Shown here: positions 45,241-53,615 of the stretch, piece after piece
How the letters are laid out: every line of letters starts with the position of its first letter
Position numbering within the stretch: the stretch's first letter is position 1
Assembly (NCBI GenBank): GCA_019358895.1
Contig: JAHHIG010000001.1
Location: 1-64,000, forward strand
Length of the DNA stretch: 64,000 bases
Direction: 5' to 3'
DNA from: Tildeniella nuda ZEHNDER 1965/U140
Lineage (GTDB): Bacteria; Cyanobacteriota; Cyanobacteriia; Leptolyngbyales; Leptolyngbyaceae
Made by a program: the position numbers and the translations under genes
Notes under the pieces: model-generated
Told to the model about the DNA's origin: nothing
Databases searched by the model: none
Seen by the model: the letters and a program-made list of their open reading frames with translations, nothing else

Positions 45241-46250
45241 CTATCCTCTTGGTCATACCAGTTGCAGCCACACAGGTCACAAATTTCGCGCAGCGTTGGT
45301 TCTGGAAGCCCATTGTCTGTGTTTGCCAACAACGTCTCAACCATTGTTTCGGCATCATCAGTGATGGCGGTTGGCAGCACATCACTTTGTTGCTCAATCC
45401 AGGTGATGAGTAAGTCTGACGAAAACTCCGTCAGGTTTGGCAAGCCAAAGGGAATGATGGGTTTCCAGGTAGAATCATACTGCTTGGCAAAGGTGAGATT
45501 CCAGGTATTTACGCTGCCTTTGTCATCCAGCAAAAACATCAGTAGCTTAAAGCCGTTGCCCTGAGTTGCCGTTTCAGACACGCGATTTGCCAGCACAGCC
45601 CAAAAGTCGGTAATCAGGTCACGCAGATTGTCTTCAATGGTGCCATGCACATCGTAAAACACGACTAACACATTTTGCGTCTGCCACCACTGATGGACTT
45701 TCTCGACAATTTCAGTAGGTGTGCTTTGTCGCCCTAGTCCTACGCGTCCAGACAGTTCTCGCCACAAGGCAGGAATATCAGTGCGCGATGAGACTCTACC
45801 AAGATTGACCTTGACTACTTTTGCTTCCAGGCTTCTGGAGGTTTCTAATGCAAGTCGATTTAATAGCCAACGCTGACCGTATTCTGGCGAGGTTCCTTGA
45901 ATCAAAAAGGCACCCACAGGATGGTCTTTGATCACCTTTTTGAACGATCGCTGTTGCTCCCAATACCCCAGTTTCAGTAATGCCCCATGAAGCTGATCCA
46001 GATTGACACTTGGGCTAATGCTGGCGGGTTCAGCAACCTCCTTGATCTGGCACTCCAGGCGATCGAGGTCTTGTTCGACCTGCTCCAGTTCCTCCGTAGT
46101 TTCCGCAATCTGCACATCCAGTTTTAGCTTGACTGCCACATCAGTTTCGAGTCTCCGCGCCTGTCGCAGACTACGCAGTTTCTTACTCAACAGGTCATAT
46201 TCACCCTGGAGGTCATCAAGTTTCGTTTGCAGGCGATCGAGCGTGGGCAT
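45225..46250 (-). CDS. Coiled-coil plus degenerate STAND-like NTPase protein
   Basis: A 341-residue protein. Residues 1-75 form a coiled coil nearly the same as the C-terminus of the TIR protein (EYDLLSKKLRSLRQARRLET, DVAVKLKLDVQI). The remainder resembles the inactive-STAND domain of bacterial conflict systems: LIQGTSPEYGQRWLLNRLAL lies where a P-loop would be, but lacks GKT/S. VLVVFYDVHGTIEDNLRD resembles a Walker B strand. It likely works as a scaffold that senses or relays, not as an ATPase. Located between tir and moxR. Confidence 0.7.
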   Translation of the reverse strand: MPTLDRLQTKLDDLQGEYDLLSKKLRSLRQARRLETDVAVKLKLDVQIAETTEELEQVEQDLDRLECQIKEVAEPASISPSVNLDQLHGALLKLGYWEQQRSFKKVIKDHPVGAFLIQGTSPEYGQRWLLNRLALETSRSLEAKVVKVNLGRVSSRTDIPALWRELSGRVGLGRQSTPTEIVEKVHQWWQTQNVLVVFYDVHGTIEDNLRDLITDFWAVLANRVSETATQGNGFKLLMFLLDDKGSVNTWNLTFAKQYDSTWKPIIPFGLPNLTEFSSDLLITWIEQQSDVLPTAITDDAETMVETLLANTDNGLPEPTLREICDLCGCNWYDQEDRWLKL

Positions 46251-46292
46251 TTACAGAAGGGGAGCTATGCTAACGGGGACACAAGTATGAGA

Positions 46293-47060
46293 CTAATGTA
46301 ACTGGCTTTCAATGTGATCCAATCGCTGTTCCACCACTTCCAGATCAGCGGTGGTTTCTTCAATCTGCATATCTAACTTCAGCTTGACAGCCACATCAGT
46401 TTCGATCGCCCGCGCCTGTCGCAGATGCTTGAGCTTGCGATTGAGCAAGTCATACTCTTGTTGTTGCGATGCCAGATCGTCTTCCAGTCTGCGGCGCTGG
46501 CGGCTGGTCAACCCACCTGTTGCTGACGGTGATGTTGTTGCTGTAGTAGAAGCCGTGACAGCAGGACTTAAATCTACAACTGACGCGTTTGGTTTTGCTT
46601 GCGCGATCGCCTCTACTGCTTTGCGAATACCTTTGGCAACATCCAAAAACGCCTCATCGGGATTTGACCAAGTGGTGACAGGTTGAGCATTCTTGGGCAA
46701 TGCCTGTAGTTTGCTAAACGGTGCACCGCTCCAATCGACGGGCTTCAAGATAATGGGGATTACGCAAGCGTCTCCGGCTTCATGGCGTTCGATCGCCCGC
46801 CTCAATTCAATATCCCAGCAGTAATCTGATGCTAAAAAATCCGCGCTAATGAGTAGTAAGATGACTCGCGCGGAGTTGAGATGATCGTCGATCGCGCCTG
46901 CCCATTCGCTTCCTGCCGTGATCTGGCGATCGTGCCACGCCGTAATCACACCCTGACGCTTCAAGATGCTCAGGTGTTTTGCCAGTTCATCACGCAGCGT
47001 TTCATCTCGGTGAGAATAGGAAAAGAAAACCTCGATCGCGGTGTTGGGCGCAGTACTCAT
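46293..47060 (-). CDS. TIR domain protein with C-terminal coiled coil
   Basis: A 255-residue protein, first gene of the operon. The TIR domain spans about 7-150: AIEVFFSYSHRDETLRDELA, ITAWHDRQITAGSEWAGAID, VILLLISADFLASDYCWDIE with the putative catalytic Glu, and LKPVDWSG. Bacterial TIR domains cleave NAD+ or make cyclic ADP-ribose signals in defence. A low-complexity Ala/Thr linker follows, then a coiled coil (EYDLLNRKLKHLRQARAIET, DVAVKLKLDMQI) shared with the next gene product. No membrane segment. Confidence 0.9.
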   Translation of the reverse strand: MSTAPNTAIEVFFSYSHRDETLRDELAKHLSILKRQGVITAWHDRQITAGSEWAGAIDDHLNSARVILLLISADFLASDYCWDIELRRAIERHEAGDACVIPIILKPVDWSGAPFSKLQALPKNAQPVTTWSNPDEAFLDVAKGIRKAVEAIAQAKPNASVVDLSPAVTASTTATTSPSATGGLTSRQRRRLEDDLASQQQEYDLLNRKLKHLRQARAIETDVAVKLKLDMQIEETTADLEVVEQRLDHIESQLH

Positions 47061-47155
47061 TCATCAAGCTGAACCGTATTAGCAGATTAGATTCAGTCTC
47101 CTGCACGTAAGTTACTCGATCCAACGCGTAAATGCGAGGTCGAATCCGGAAACCC

Positions 47156-49096
47156 CTACTTCGGCTGCTTCACTGGAGTTAAAACCCAGAGTCCATCCAT
47201 CCGCTCTGCTTGAGCGGTGGTGGAATTGGACGTGCTGATGCTGCGCACTGACCCAACAATCCGCTGTGCCTCCTGCACATAGGACGCATAGATCTCCGGC
47301 ACAGACGGGAGGAGGAGGTTATAGAAGAAGGACAGCGTCGCACCCATATTGATGTAGTAGTAGCCCTCATTGGGTATTGGGAAACTGGCAGTGGCAGTTT
47401 GAAAAGTGTAGTTGCGATCGAGGGGCAGATACGGCTTGGGGTTAAGCGTTGCCATTGGCTGTACACCTGTTGTTAGGAGCAGCGTTTTGTCATCAACCCA
47501 ACCATGAGACAAGATGCTGATGACTTTGCCCTTTTCTTTGCCTTCCCAACTGACGATCGGCTGACCCTTAATGCGTCGGGGGACGATCGCCACTTCACCC
47601 TTCGCCTGTGCTTTAACAAACTGATCGAGCTTTTTTAACGCCGCTTCGGCAGCGGGGCGATCGCTCGTTTGAATCATTAACCCCACGCCCAGATTGAGCT
47701 TGTTGTAAAAATAGTTGAACAGTCCGCCAGTGGTGGGAAAGAAGAACAGTGCATACTCCCCGTCCATCCAGGAAATCACGTCTTTTTCGGGGTCTAACCC
47801 GGTAGCCTTGCGGAAGGAATTGCGGAGGCTGGCGATCGCCAACTGGTTAGGCAAGTCATCCTGTACAGAGTCGAGCGCCGTTTGCCACTGCCGCTTAAAG
47901 TTGCGGCTGTTTGCCGATAAATAGGTGGTGGCTGGTAACCGCGTCAAAAGTTGGTTTGCATCGGGAGAGAGTATCGTTGCCTTATCAGGCTGAGGCGTGG
48001 TGTAGTAAAAGTTTGATTGGCTGCGAAGCCCCTCTGGTTGCAGCCAGATGTGGGCATCAGCGGTATCGTACAGCTTCGTTAAACTACGTAGCTGACCTTC
48101 GCTGAAAGTCGGAAAACCAAAGAGTTCGGCGGATGACGGTGCAGCCTTCGCGATCGCAAGGACGAATTTTGCAATTTTTGCGACATCACCGTAACCCATC
48201 AGCAGCGAGCGTCCCGTTTGCGAATGCCGTAGTGTTCGCTGAAACAGGGGATTTTGCGCCAGAGGGGTATTCTCAGAACGGGCATCAATCAGGTCTTCTA
48301 ACGTATCCGCCTGCACCGCGATCGCGATATTACCAGGCAGCAGCGCGATCGCCAGTCCACGCGGCTTGCTAAATTCTGACGGATCAGGGACGGCTGGTTC
48401 TGCTTCAGTAGGCGTACTCGGCTCTGGTGGCGTTGCTTTTGGTAGAGGCGCAGGTTTGACGACCTTACCTTGAGAGACGCTGGCTACCGTCCAGGGCAAT
48501 AACAATGAGTGTGGCTGTGTAGATTGCCCCGTGGGCAGCGGCTGAATGCGACGGGTTGTGGAGTCGGGTTCGGGCTTAGATGGCTTGTCTTCAGCGGGTG
48601 CAGTCCATTGCAGAATGGTGATGCCTTTGTACTCCCGCTCTACTTCGGGTTTGCCTCGCGTGGCTTTGAATTTGTTCAGAAAGGTATCGAAGCGATCGCG
48701 ATCTTTAATGGGTGCCAGCAAAACCGCGCTTGCATCCAGCGTTTGTAAAACAGAACGCTCGATCGATCCCGCCGTTGGTACTAAAGCGATCGCCACTTCG
48801 TCCCCCAACCAGGGCTGAATATGTTGTGTGAAGTCAATCTTAGCTGGCAAAAACGGAATTTTGAGGGGCGTTCGGAGCGATTCGGGCAACGGGTTAAAGC
48901 GATCGACCTCTGACCACACGGCCGGTGTCGCATTGACGAGCACCAATCCTGGCGTGTTGGCTGGCAGCACAGTCGTGACAGCAGGTGGGGATAGCTGTGG
49001 TGCTGGCACTGCACGGACAGGGGCGCAACTGGGTGTGACTGCTACAGCAACGAGAAATGATACAGAAACACGACGGAACAATGCTTTCTCCTCCAA
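47156..49096 (-). CDS. DUF3352 domain-containing exported protein
   Basis: A 646-residue protein with a signal peptide (ALFRRVSVSFLVAVAVTPSC, possible lipobox Cys at 24). The body matches DUF3352, a cyanobacterial family: VTTVLPANTPGLVLVNATPA, QPWLGDEVAIALVPTAG, and a C-terminal YYYINMGATLSFFYNLLLPS. A Pro/Thr/Glu-rich insert occupies about 160-245. The family is thought to be periplasmic and of unknown role. It is on the same strand just upstream of the TIR operon, with 95 bp between, so the operon probably has its own promoter. Confidence 0.88.
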   Translation of the reverse strand: MEEKALFRRVSVSFLVAVAVTPSCAPVRAVPAPQLSPPAVTTVLPANTPGLVLVNATPAVWSEVDRFNPLPESLRTPLKIPFLPAKIDFTQHIQPWLGDEVAIALVPTAGSIERSVLQTLDASAVLLAPIKDRDRFDTFLNKFKATRGKPEVEREYKGITILQWTAPAEDKPSKPEPDSTTRRIQPLPTGQSTQPHSLLLPWTVASVSQGKVVKPAPLPKATPPEPSTPTEAEPAVPDPSEFSKPRGLAIALLPGNIAIAVQADTLEDLIDARSENTPLAQNPLFQRTLRHSQTGRSLLMGYGDVAKIAKFVLAIAKAAPSSAELFGFPTFSEGQLRSLTKLYDTADAHIWLQPEGLRSQSNFYYTTPQPDKATILSPDANQLLTRLPATTYLSANSRNFKRQWQTALDSVQDDLPNQLAIASLRNSFRKATGLDPEKDVISWMDGEYALFFFPTTGGLFNYFYNKLNLGVGLMIQTSDRPAAEAALKKLDQFVKAQAKGEVAIVPRRIKGQPIVSWEGKEKGKVISILSHGWVDDKTLLLTTGVQPMATLNPKPYLPLDRNYTFQTATASFPIPNEGYYYINMGATLSFFYNLLLPSVPEIYASYVQEAQRIVGSVRSISTSNSTTAQAERMDGLWVLTPVKQPK

Positions 49097-49320
49097 CCAT
49101 TAATTAGTTCAACCGTCAATTAATTAGGAACATGAACCATTCCAGCACCCAATGCTCAGGCAACCCTAGCCTAATTTTGCTACCACTGCCAAGATTTGCG
49201 TCGAGTGATTTTAAGATGCCCAATGCGTAAGGACTTGTAGCGTCGATCGCTGGATTGCCTCACTGCAACCGTTGTGATACCAAATCCAAAAACAGGCGCT
49301 ACAGATCAAGCAACCTAGCC

Positions 49321-49428
49321 GCCCTCACCCTTACCCTCTCCCTTTCTTGAATGCCCATTGGGCTATAGGGGCGAGGGGACTGGATTTTAGCTCCCTTCTC
49401 CTTCGGGAGAAGGGCTGGGGATGAGGGC
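49321..49428. repeat. GCCCTCA...TGAGGGC dispersed palindromic repeat (copy 1)
   Basis: A segment starting GCCCTCACCCTTACCCTCTC and ending GCTGGGGATGAGGGC, with an inner hairpin TCTCCTTCGGGAGA. Copy 2 is inside 52002-52128. This is a widespread cyanobacterial intergenic repeat type able to fold into a long hairpin. The rest of 49097-49726, between divergent genes, holds no gene that I can support. Confidence 0.75.
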
Positions 49429-49726
49429 ACTCGAGCGTACGCACACGAATTATTCAACCTGCCTGCTGTTGAAATGGTTGCCTTGGATCACGATTCATCA
49501 GAGGTCTAACGCACGATCGCCTGTTGAGAACAATAGCAGTAAAGAATGCGTGTTTGATGGCTGTAGCGATCGCGCAAAACTACTTTTATGCGGTTCCTCC
49601 TAGACGGGGTAGTACTGAATTTATATATTTAACAATTCACTATTGATATTTAATCTCAATAGCTGTGATAGGATTATCCCAGCTCTTAGTCCTCCCATAC
49701 TCACGCACTCACCCTTCAAAACCCCC

Positions 49727-50479
49727 ATGACTCTCTCGTTCGATGTCCTGTGGTTAAACGCCAGCCCCAGCTTGAAACATTTTGACCAGCCGTTGCTGCG
49801 ATCGCTCTCCCAGCATCATACTGTGGCGCAGTGGGCTTACAGGCAGTCTCTCGATGAAGCCAGTTCACTGGATCATGCCGTATCGCTATTGCACGACTAT
49901 CTGCAATGCCAGCCGCGCCCTGTCCATCTAGCAGGTCACGGCATCAGCGGCGTTGTGGGATTAATTTACGCACGGCGCTTTCCTGAGCAAGTGCGATCGC
50001 TAACATTGCTGGCAGTTGGAGCACAACCCGCGATCACGTGGCAAGCGCACTACTATGTTCAACGTCAACTCATTACCTGTAGCCGTCAGCAGCTACTAGC
50101 GTGTACAACCAAAAGCCTTTTGGGTCAGCAGTTTTCTTACCCCACCAAGGCGCTTGTGACATCGCTTGCCCGCGACCTGGAAGAGGCTCCTTCACCGCAC
50201 TCCTTATTTAGCTTGGCGACCCTGCCCAAAGGCGGCGTGACGATGCCTTTGCTGGTTTGTGGGAGTAAGACTGATCCAGTTGTTCACCCACCCGTACTAC
50301 AAGAGTGGCTGGCTTACTTCAAGTCAGACGACACGCTTTGGCAGTGCCCCGATGGTCGTCACTTTTTTCATTCTTTTCAGCCTCAGTTGGTTGGAGAGCA
50401 GATGATCCGGTTTTGGCGCTGCTTGGAGGCGCAACAGTCTTCAACTCACCGTTTTCCTCTGAAAATCAACCACCATTAA
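49727..50479 (+). CDS. Alpha/beta hydrolase fold protein
   Basis: From ATG 49727 the 250-residue protein begins MTLSFDVLWLNASPSLKHFD. Fold landmarks: VHLAGHGISGVVGLIYARRF, where the nucleophile elbow G-x-S-x-G is replaced by GHGISG (His at the nucleophile position), MPLLVCGSKTDPVVHPPVLQ with the acid Asp, and CPDGRHFFHSFQPQLV with the histidine. The missing Ser suggests that it is inactive or uses unusual chemistry. The ORF-track start 28 codons earlier has no similarity to such folds. Confidence 0.7.
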   Translation: MTLSFDVLWLNASPSLKHFDQPLLRSLSQHHTVAQWAYRQSLDEASSLDHAVSLLHDYLQCQPRPVHLAGHGISGVVGLIYARRFPEQVRSLTLLAVGAQPAITWQAHYYVQRQLITCSRQQLLACTTKSLLGQQFSYPTKALVTSLARDLEEAPSPHSLFSLATLPKGGVTMPLLVCGSKTDPVVHPPVLQEWLAYFKSDDTLWQCPDGRHFFHSFQPQLVGEQMIRFWRCLEAQQSSTHRFPLKINHH

Positions 50480-50606
50480 GGCACCCTTATGTTGTTCAAT
50501 GAGCTTCACGATCGTTTGTTTTGACATCCTGCAAGAAGCGGCGACAGAATGACCATTCTGGGTGCGTTAGTTCTGATTGTTGATGCCACTGATGCCACGA
50601 TTCAGT

Positions 50607-50671
50607 AGGCTAGGGGCTGTCATCAATTACGACTACACATGACTTGCAACAAGGGTTCCAGCCCCTAGCCT
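50607..50671. repeat. 13-bp perfect inverted repeat, possible MITE end
   Basis: AGGCTAGGGGCTG (50607-50619) and CAGCCCCTAGCCT (50659-50671) pair perfectly. GTCATCAATT, which overlaps the left arm, is repeated in inverted form as AATTGATGAC at 50723-50732. This suggests the terminal repeats of a small non-autonomous element of about 120 bp. The remaining 50480-51003 interval has no convincing gene. Confidence 0.5.
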
Positions 50672-51003
50672 GGTGTGTTGGGACGGGCGCGACAATGCTG
50701 ATACCGTAAGGTTTCGGAGCTAAATTGATGACGCGCCTTAGCGGACGTGAGGCAAGAAAACCTGCGAAGAGAAAGGCGTTGCATATCAGCGAGCAACAGT
50801 TGCGGTCAGACTATCTCGTCTGCGAGTAGACAGGTCGGCATTTGACCGAGTGAACTCAACTGCTATGCACCTATACAACGCCGTTTGAAGGGAGTATTGA
50901 ACTCATACCAACGATCATACTGTCGAAACCCATAGACATAAATCACATATTCTTCTTTATAGAATAGAATAGAATCTATGGTCAATTAGACGGGGGAACG
51001 CAC

Positions 51004-51975
51004 TTGAACAATGCAACGCTCCATCAGTTGAAAGTGTTTGAGGCAGTCGCGCGCCACAACAGCTTTACTCGGGCGGCTGAAGAACTCTTTCTCACGCAAC
51101 CGACGGTTTCGATGCAGGTAAAGCAATTGTCAAAATCGGTCGGCTTGCCGCTCTTTGAGCAGGTAGGCAAGCGACTCTACCTGACTGCTGCTGGCAAAGA
51201 GCTTTACACCACCTGCCAAGACATTTTTACTCGCTTATCTCAGTTTGAAATTGCGATCGCTGACCTCAAAGGACTCAAGCAAGGCGGGTTGCGGTTAGCC
51301 GTTGTAACGACCGCAAAGTATGTGGTGCCTCGCTTACTAGGACCTTTTTGTCAGCGGTATCCTGGTATTGATGTCTCGCTGACAGTGAATAACCACGAGT
51401 GGGTTTTAGAAAGTTTGGCAGCTAATCGTGATGACCTTTACATCCTGAGCCAGTTGCCTGAAGACATGGATGTGCAGGTGCATCCGTTTTTGGAGAACCC
51501 TCTGGTTGTGCTGGCGCAACGCAATCATCCTCTAGCGCATGAGCGGGATATTTCGCTGGAGCGATTGGCAGAAGAGCCGTTCATTATGCGCGAACCTGGT
51601 TCGGGTACCCGTAAAGCGGTTCAAAAACTGTTTGATGATCAGGCGCTGCCACTTAAGGTCAAGCTCGATTTAGGCAGCAACGAGGCAATTAAGCAGGCGA
51701 TCGCAGGTGGTCTCGGTATTTCTGTGCTGTCACTACATACATTAGCGCTAGAAGGCTCCAACAGCCAACTGACCATTCTGGATGTCAAAGGCTTCCCAAT
51801 TCAACGCCATTGGTATGTCATCTATCCCTCTGGCAAGCAACTATCAGTCATTGCCCGCACCTTTCATGACTATCTGCTCAACGAAGGCAAACGCGTGGCT
51901 GAAGAAACCGCTTTTCAGGGAGTGTTCAGTAAAGGGCTGAAGCCAAGAGGACACGATTTAGAAGGCAAGGGTTAG
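51004..51975 (+). CDS. LysR family regulator, CmpR/RbcR-like
   Basis: A 323-residue LysR protein. The winged HTH is MNNATLHQLKVFEAVARHNS, FTRAAEELFLTQPTVSMQVK. The effector domain includes LRLAVVTTAKYVVPRLLGPF and EEPFIMREPGSGTRKAVQKL. This type in cyanobacteria controls CO2-fixation and inorganic-carbon uptake genes (CmpR/CbbR group). The start at 51004 is a TTG codon shown as M, with GGGGGAA upstream. The direct targets are not in the window. Convergent with bciB across a strong hairpin. Confidence 0.85.
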   Translation: MNNATLHQLKVFEAVARHNSFTRAAEELFLTQPTVSMQVKQLSKSVGLPLFEQVGKRLYLTAAGKELYTTCQDIFTRLSQFEIAIADLKGLKQGGLRLAVVTTAKYVVPRLLGPFCQRYPGIDVSLTVNNHEWVLESLAANRDDLYILSQLPEDMDVQVHPFLENPLVVLAQRNHPLAHERDISLERLAEEPFIMREPGSGTRKAVQKLFDDQALPLKVKLDLGSNEAIKQAIAGGLGISVLSLHTLALEGSNSQLTILDVKGFPIQRHWYVIYPSGKQLSVIARTFHDYLLNEGKRVAEETAFQGVFSKGLKPRGHDLEGKG

Positions 51976-52001
51976 ACGAAAACATAGTTTTAGCCGGGAG
52001 T

Positions 52002-52128
52002 ATGTCACCTTTGCGCCCTCACCCTAAATCCCTCTCCCCAGGGAGAGGGACTTTGAATCCTTGCTCCCTTCTCCTGGGGGAGAAGGGTTGGGGATGAGGG
52101 CAGAATCTAGCACTTGCGAAAGTGACAT
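52002..52128. terminator. Large hairpin between convergent lysR and bciB, with repeat copy 2
   Basis: The outer arms ATGTCAC (52002) and GTGACAT (52128) enclose the GCCCTCA...TGAGGGC repeat (52015-52101), itself built from AATCCCTCTCCCCAGGGAGA-type hairpins. The location between two converging genes fits a bidirectional terminator. The inner element is the second copy of the repeat at 49321-49428. Confidence 0.65.
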
Positions 52129-52140
52129 GCTGCCGTTTTA

Positions 52141-52161
52141 GCCTTCTGCCTTCTGCCTTCT
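52141..52161. repeat. STRR heptamer (GCCTTCT)x3 next to the bciB stop
   Basis: GCCTTCT is repeated three times directly after the bciB stop codon (minus strand). This heptamer is a different STRR family from the GGGTGTG arrays at 33 kb. Confidence 0.8.
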
Positions 52162-52164
52162 GCC

Positions 52165-53358
52165 TTACTCAGGCAGCTTGTACTGTTGGACGATCCGCTT
52201 GGCATATTCAGGCACATGCGCGTCTAGCTTTTCGGGATAGTTGCGCTTGACGTATAGATAGTTGCGGGTGAAGTGGGAGTCGATCGAAAAGCGGGCATAT
52301 TCTAACCCTTTAGGTCCTGTTTTTTTGATGACAATGCCCAGCAGCTTGGCTACCCACATCGGTAGCGTTACCCCTTTGTCATAGGCAGAAATACTTTGCT
52401 GCACAGCATCGTGACGATCGCCCTGCGACATCACGGGTTGCGTCTCAATCTGAGCCTGGACAAGATCGAGCATTTCCTGACCGCGATCGTTCCGCACGAC
52501 GATCCATTGCCAGCCGAAGGGTGCGCCCATATACCCTACAACCAGATCAGCCAGGGAGTTAACGTAATCAAAACAGCTCATGCAGGACGGTGCAAACACG
52601 TCTTTAAGCTGGTTTGTCTTGAGACCAAAGAACGGTACTGTCTCACTGGAACCATCTTCGTGCTTGAAGTGGACGCGGAAGTCCTGCATGAATTCGTAAT
52701 GCACTACGGTGGCGGGCGATCGGCTAGTAGTATCGAGAAACTTCTGCAACCCAGCGCGAGTCACATTATCGACACAGGGCGTTCCCAGTACGTAGAGCTT
52801 CTCTAAACCCAGTTGCTTTTCCACTGCCCGAAGCGCCTGAATTTGGCAACCCACGCCAATCACCAGCAGACGCTTCATGCCCGACTGCTCGATTTCTTCT
52901 AGCACGGAGAGGTTGGGCGACAGCGTGGGCTTATTCACTTTTGCCGCCAAAATTTCTTCTGGTGTGCGAGCCAGTATAGGTTTAGGCTGAAAGCGATCGT
53001 CCTCCGTGTTTTGCACACAAACGACACCTTCGACCATACCGCGAGTGAGCATTTCAATGGCGATCGTGCTGACAATGCCTGTCCACTGTGCGCCCTCTAC
53101 AGGCTCTAGCTTGCGTGCCGCCATCATGTCCTGGCTGACCCCAAAGTACCATTCATCCGGATTGTCCAGATTGCGGCTGCGATCGTGGATTTGCGCTTCT
53201 AGTTCAGCAATCTGCTGATTCAGGAAGGCACAGGCATCTTTGACGTAGTGAATGTAATAGGTGTCACAGAGTCCGCATTCGCTGCACAGTGCTTTGGCGG
53301 GGCGGCGACTGGTGGGCTTAAGAGCTTTCGCCTTTTTGTGGGAGGGCGCTACGGTCAT
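52165..53358 (-). CDS. bciB: Ferredoxin-dependent divinyl chlorophyllide 8-vinyl reductase BciB
   Basis: A 397-residue flavin/iron-sulfur protein of the F420 hydrogenase beta-subunit/FrhB family. It reduces the C8 vinyl group of divinyl (proto)chlorophyllide in chlorophyll a synthesis. Cys ligands for Fe-S clusters are visible in ALCSECGLCDTYYIHYVKDA and FAPSCMSCFDYVNSLADLVV; FAD-binding pieces include VIGVGCQIQALRAVEKQLGL and LGTPCVDN. ATG 53358 is chosen because the track start lies in unconserved sequence. The closely related 7-hydroxymethyl chlorophyll a reductase is the alternative reading. Confidence 0.82.
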   Translation of the reverse strand: MTVAPSHKKAKALKPTSRRPAKALCSECGLCDTYYIHYVKDACAFLNQQIAELEAQIHDRSRNLDNPDEWYFGVSQDMMAARKLEPVEGAQWTGIVSTIAIEMLTRGMVEGVVCVQNTEDDRFQPKPILARTPEEILAAKVNKPTLSPNLSVLEEIEQSGMKRLLVIGVGCQIQALRAVEKQLGLEKLYVLGTPCVDNVTRAGLQKFLDTTSRSPATVVHYEFMQDFRVHFKHEDGSSETVPFFGLKTNQLKDVFAPSCMSCFDYVNSLADLVVGYMGAPFGWQWIVVRNDRGQEMLDLVQAQIETQPVMSQGDRHDAVQQSISAYDKGVTLPMWVAKLLGIVIKKTGPKGLEYARFSIDSHFTRNYLYVKRNYPEKLDAHVPEYAKRIVQQYKLPE

Positions 53359-53615
53359 GGCGTGAGGTGTGCAAAGGTCACTGTTGATCACAATAACGTA
53401 CTGCTGCCCCGTGATGTAGGGTTTTGTCGTTTGATTCCCTAGCCAACTTAGATGAGTGAGCGCTGCGATCGACCAGATTGTAGGGTTGCACGCTTGGGAT
53501 GCTGACCCTTGACAAACTGCCTTCGGAGAGAGGTCACTTTCTTCGCATCAAGGGCAAACTCTAGGTTAAACGTTCGCAGACCTAGACGATCGCGCACCCA
53601 TCCCTAAAACAGACC

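Noticed and set aside
50480-50600. Transposase-like HTH on the minus strand (VAASCRMSKQTIVKLIEQ)
   Set aside because: A short stretch resembles the HTH of IS1-type proteins, but it lacks any further domain and may be chance; not enough to call a remnant.
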